Positions 61,415-64,000 of a stretch of 64,000 nucleotides of DNA are shown piece after piece (the first letter of the stretch is position 1; every line of letters starts with the position of its first letter). Below the pieces are notes generated by a model, which saw only the letters and a program-made list of their open reading frames with translations, ran no database searches and was not told where the DNA came from. The DNA comes from Pseudoclavibacter sp. RFBB5 (GTDB lineage Bacteria; Actinomycetota; Actinomycetes; Actinomycetales; Microbacteriaceae). Where the stretch lies: contig NZ_PSTZ01000007.1 of NCBI RefSeq assembly GCF_002931555.1, positions 682,001-746,000 on the forward strand, given 5' to 3'. The position numbers and the translations under genes are program-made.

Positions 61415-64000
61415 GCACCGCTGAGGGACCTCTCCTCGTTCGACCAGCGGATGCGTTCCATCGTACCTCGACCGTGGCGGAGCACAGCGCTGCGCGACGC
61501 GTCGACGACCAGCGGTGGCAGAGGATCGCCTCTGAGGAGCGACCGGTGCTCTCCGGGGGTCACACCGGACAGCAGCACGCGGTGCTCGGCGGAGAGCCTC
61601 GCCAGGACCCCGAAGCGACCTTGCCACGTCTCGACGTCGCCGATGACGGCTCGCTGAACGCTCCGCGGCTCCGACCCGCCCCGCTCGGGGTGGCCACGAG
61701 TCACGGTTGTCGCCGCGCACCAGTCCGCGAGATCCGTGCACACGAACCCCCTTGCCTCGAGGAGGCGCCGCATCGTGGCGGGCTGCCGCGCCACCACGAG
61801 CAGCTCTCGGTCGGTCTCTCCGTGCACCGGAGCGAGCCGATCCGTCGCAGCCTCGGCGTCGCGATCGCGGTTGCTGATCGGCCGGGACGCCTGTGCGACC
61901 TGACAGGCTCTCCCCCGCCAGACCGCCCGGCCGGCTGGGGCATCCGCGTCGTGCTCCGAAGCCTGCCCGCCCGCCATGACGTACGCGCTGCGGTCACCGC
62001 CGACCAGGCGGAGCGTCTGGGCGGCGGAGGCGACGAGCGCGGCTGTCCCGCCCGTCACCCGACTCAGCGAGAACGCGACAGCCGGTGAGCAGGATGCGGA
62101 GGCCTTGATGAGGCGCACGAGGTGCTCGGTCATGGCGGTGCGGTGCGGCTCCTCCACCCCGGCGAGGAGCGCATCGATGTCATCGACGACCAGCAAGCCC
62201 GGGCTCGACGCGAGGTCTGCGGCGCACAGCTGGTCCCAGGCGGACTCAGGGTCCGACGAGAGGACGGTGATCCGCCCGACGGCAGAGTCGGACCGCTCGC
62301 CGGACGCCTCGACGAGCACCGTGAGGCAGCCGGTCTTGCCGGTTCGAGGCCCGCCGATGACGGCCATCGCGCCGAGACCTGCATCAAAGCGAGCCGGTCG
62401 CTGCTCGCGAGCGTCCGTGTCGTCGCTCAGCCCGAATGCGAGGCCCGGACCGTCCCCCGCGATCGCGGCAAGCGCGATCCGCGAGGGAAGGGCAGGGAGC
62501 CACGGCCGCTGCGGCGGCAGATGACCGAGGTGAGCTTCACGTTCGACGGCCGCCAGGACGAGGCCCGCCACGGCCAGTCGCTCACGCTGCCGCACCTGGA
62601 CTTCGACGATCCGGCTGTCGCGCACGACCAGGGCGAGCCCCGGTGAGTCGGCCGGCAGGCGCGCGGCGGACGCGGTGCCGATCAGCGCGGTGCTGTCCGC
62701 TTCCGCGACCACGCGGAGACAGATGCGGATGCTGCAGTTGGCCAGCGTCGTCCCACGGACCGCGATCGCAGGCTGCTGGGAGCACAGGACGAGGTGCATC
62801 CCGAGGCTCCTCCCCCTCGCTGAGATGTCCGCGAACACGGAATGCAGCGCGGCACCGGCGTCCACAAGCGCCTGGTACTCGTCGACGATGACGACCAACC
62901 GTGCGAGGCCGGGCAGCTGGCCGATGTGGGTCGCACCGGCGGCTCGGAGCGCACGTTCACGCTCGCGGAGCTCGGCGCGCAGGCTGATCGCCGCCCGTTG
63001 CGCCTCGGCAGCATCCAAGTCGGTCACGATCCCCACACAGTGAGGGAGCTCGGCCAGAGGGTCGAACGTCGCGCCGCCCTTGAAGTCGAAGCACAGCACC
63101 TGTACCTCGCGACTGGACCTCGATTCTGTCAGCGCCAGCACCCAGGTCACGAGCAGCTCGCTCTTCCCCGAACCGGTCGTGCCCCCGATGACCGCGTGCG
63201 GGCCGTCGGTGACGAGGTCGATGCCGAACAGCGCGGTGCCGTGCGTGCCCAGCTGGGCGAACAGGCCGGCGCCTTCCAGCCTCGCTGGCTGGGCCCCGCC
63301 TCGGCTCGTGATCGAAGCGGCACGTCGCAGTTCTCCTGCGTCCTTGCCGTCGACGCCCGCCTGACCAGCCTCGTCGGAACGGCTCGGACCGGACGCGCGC
63401 AGCTGCTCCGCCGTCATGAACCTGGGCCGCAGCGTGACGCGACTGCCGTTCTCGAGCACGACGCTCGCGGCCGACGCGCTCTGCACATGGACGCGAACCG
63501 GCGCCGCGTTCGACGATTCGATACCTCGGCCTTCGGAGAGATCAAGGAGCAACCCGCCCTCGGCGACCTGCGCGTCGCCCCACCTCCACGGGCGGCCAAG
63601 CGTGGACAGTTCCTGAGCCAAGACTGCCCCAAGAACGCCGGCACAGATGCGGACCTCGCCCGCGCACGCCGCATGCTGGACGAGCAGCGCGCGCCCTGCC
63701 GCGAGCACCAGGCTGGTACTCCCGGTTATCTCGAACGTCGCACCGCCTCCGAAGACGGGAGCGTCGTCGAGCGTGAGGACGTGATCGAGACGTGAACGCA
63801 CGTCTTCGGGGAGGTGGCGCAGCTCACCGGACATGGGGAGGCGCACGCGCACCGAGCCGGATCCGAGGCAGAAGCGCTCTTGGGCTTCCAGGCGAGGTGC
63901 CGCCCGAGCGGTGCAGGTCTCCGCAGCGAGGGCCTCCAGCCTCCGCAGCTCGTCCGCGGCGAGCGACCGAGCCTGCTGGATGCACGCGTCGAGTTCGCGG
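61411..64000 (-). CDS. FtsK/SpoIIIE (EccC-like) ATPase, partial (N-terminus off the right edge)
   Basis: The frame is open to the window edge (about 860 residues visible); a GTG at 63852 is not the true start, since coding-like residues (ELRRLEALAAETC) precede it. The visible part has an FtsK-type ATPase with Walker A GGTTGSGKSELL and Walker B VVIVDEYQAL, QQPAIAVRG, then a second degenerate P-loop domain with GGPRTGKTGCL and LLVVDDIDALL. Two tandem ATPases without a gamma winged-helix resemble EccC/EssC of type VII secretion or related actinobacterial transporters more than FtsK. No WXG100 gene is in the window. Confidence 0.85.
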   Translation of the reverse strand, partial: RELDACIQQARSLAADELRRLEALAAETCTARAAPRLEAQERFCLGSGSVRVRLPMSGELRHLPEDVRSRLDHVLTLDDAPVFGGGATFEITGSTSLVLAAGRALLVQHAACAGEVRICAGVLGAVLAQELSTLGRPWRWGDAQVAEGGLLLDLSEGRGIESSNAAPVRVHVQSASAASVVLENGSRVTLRPRFMTAEQLRASGPSRSDEAGQAGVDGKDAGELRRAASITSRGGAQPARLEGAGLFAQLGTHGTALFGIDLVTDGPHAVIGGTTGSGKSELLVTWVLALTESRSSREVQVLCFDFKGGATFDPLAELPHCVGIVTDLDAAEAQRAAISLRAELRERERALRAAGATHIGQLPGLARLVVIVDEYQALVDAGAALHSVFADISARGRSLGMHLVLCSQQPAIAVRGTTLANCSIRICLRVVAEADSTALIGTASAARLPADSPGLALVVRDSRIVEVQVRQRERLAVAGLVLAAVEREAHLGHLPPQRPWLPALPSRIALAAIAGDGPGLAFGLSDDTDAREQRPARFDAGLGAMAVIGGPRTGKTGCLTVLVEASGERSDSAVGRITVLSSDPESAWDQLCAADLASSPGLLVVDDIDALLAGVEEPHRTAMTEHLVRLIKASASCSPAVAFSLSRVTGGTAALVASAAQTLRLVGGDRSAYVMAGGQASEHDADAPAGRAVWRGRACQVAQASRPISNRDRDAEAATDRLAPVHGETDRELLVVARQPATMRRLLEARGFVCTDLADWCAATTVTRGHPERGGSEPRSVQRAVIGDVETWQGRFGVLARLSAEHRVLLSGVTPGEHRSLLRGDPLPPLVVDASRSAVLRHGRGTMERIRWSNEERSLSGA

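Noticed and set aside
61411-63852. GTG 63852 as the true start of the ftsK-like gene
   Set aside because: The frame stays open to the window edge and the upstream codons look coding (ELRRLEALAAETC), so the gene is truncated by the window instead.

Overview
The window is a dense, high-GC stretch of bacterial chromosome made of ordinary housekeeping genes. Single-chain glycyl-tRNA synthetase, bacterial-type ProS, actinobacterial LeuA, a mycothiol-type maleylpyruvate isomerase homologue, polyphosphate kinase 2, many GTG/TTG starts and frequent leaderless-looking starts all point to an actinomycete, most likely Micrococcales and probably Microbacteriaceae (inference from gene content and order; no database search was possible). 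I see no rRNA, tRNA, CRISPR array, insertion sequence or prophage. No gap between genes exceeds about 260 bases.

Layout. 1-7159 (minus strand): a truncated ABC ATPase, dnaG, dgt and dusB, then a small membrane protein and glycyl-tRNA synthetase. 7398-9878 (+): a large unrecognised membrane protein. 9871-14332: uppS-recO, a TRIC-type membrane protein on the plus strand, and leuA behind what looks like a complete leucine leader-peptide regulatory region. 14361-23365: one tightly packed minus-strand run hrcA-dnaJ-rsmE-HIT-phoH-ybeY-corC-era-histidine kinase-response regulator, preceded by a CIRCE-like HrcA operator. 23532-29673: a DUF4870-like protein, hemW, a TIGR01777 epimerase, dapB with a TPR-like membrane protein, and an M16 peptidase with a histidine phosphatase. 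29765-35542: pnp, ppk2, rpsO, an FKBP and two tandem PrsW-type proteases (continuing to 36720). 36888-41148: a hendecad-repeat coiled-coil protein, aspartase and an SNF2 helicase. 41414-53659: a DinB/MDMPI protein and the translation cluster proS-nusA-ylxR-infB-rbfA // truB-two membrane proteins-ribF, interrupted by a plus-strand gene in which ketopantoate reductase and MutY adenine glycosylase are fused in one frame. 53747-58813: a MoxR/DUF58/von Willebrand A operon. 58951-64000: a site-2 protease, an asparaginase and the C-terminal part of an FtsK/EccC-like ATPase that runs off the right edge.

Regulatory reading. The most interesting signals are in RNA leaders: a Leu-rich 16-codon leader peptide with a perfect 11-bp hairpin before leuA, an 11-bp stem that buries the Shine-Dalgarno and first start base of pnp, a 12-bp hairpin that buries the infB Shine-Dalgarno, and a symmetric 34-bp palindrome between proS and nusA where rimP would normally lie. 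About a dozen genes share a TANNNT-like -10 hexamer 6-9 nt upstream of the start codon, indicating leaderless mRNAs; the leuA leader peptide has the same arrangement, which supports its reality.
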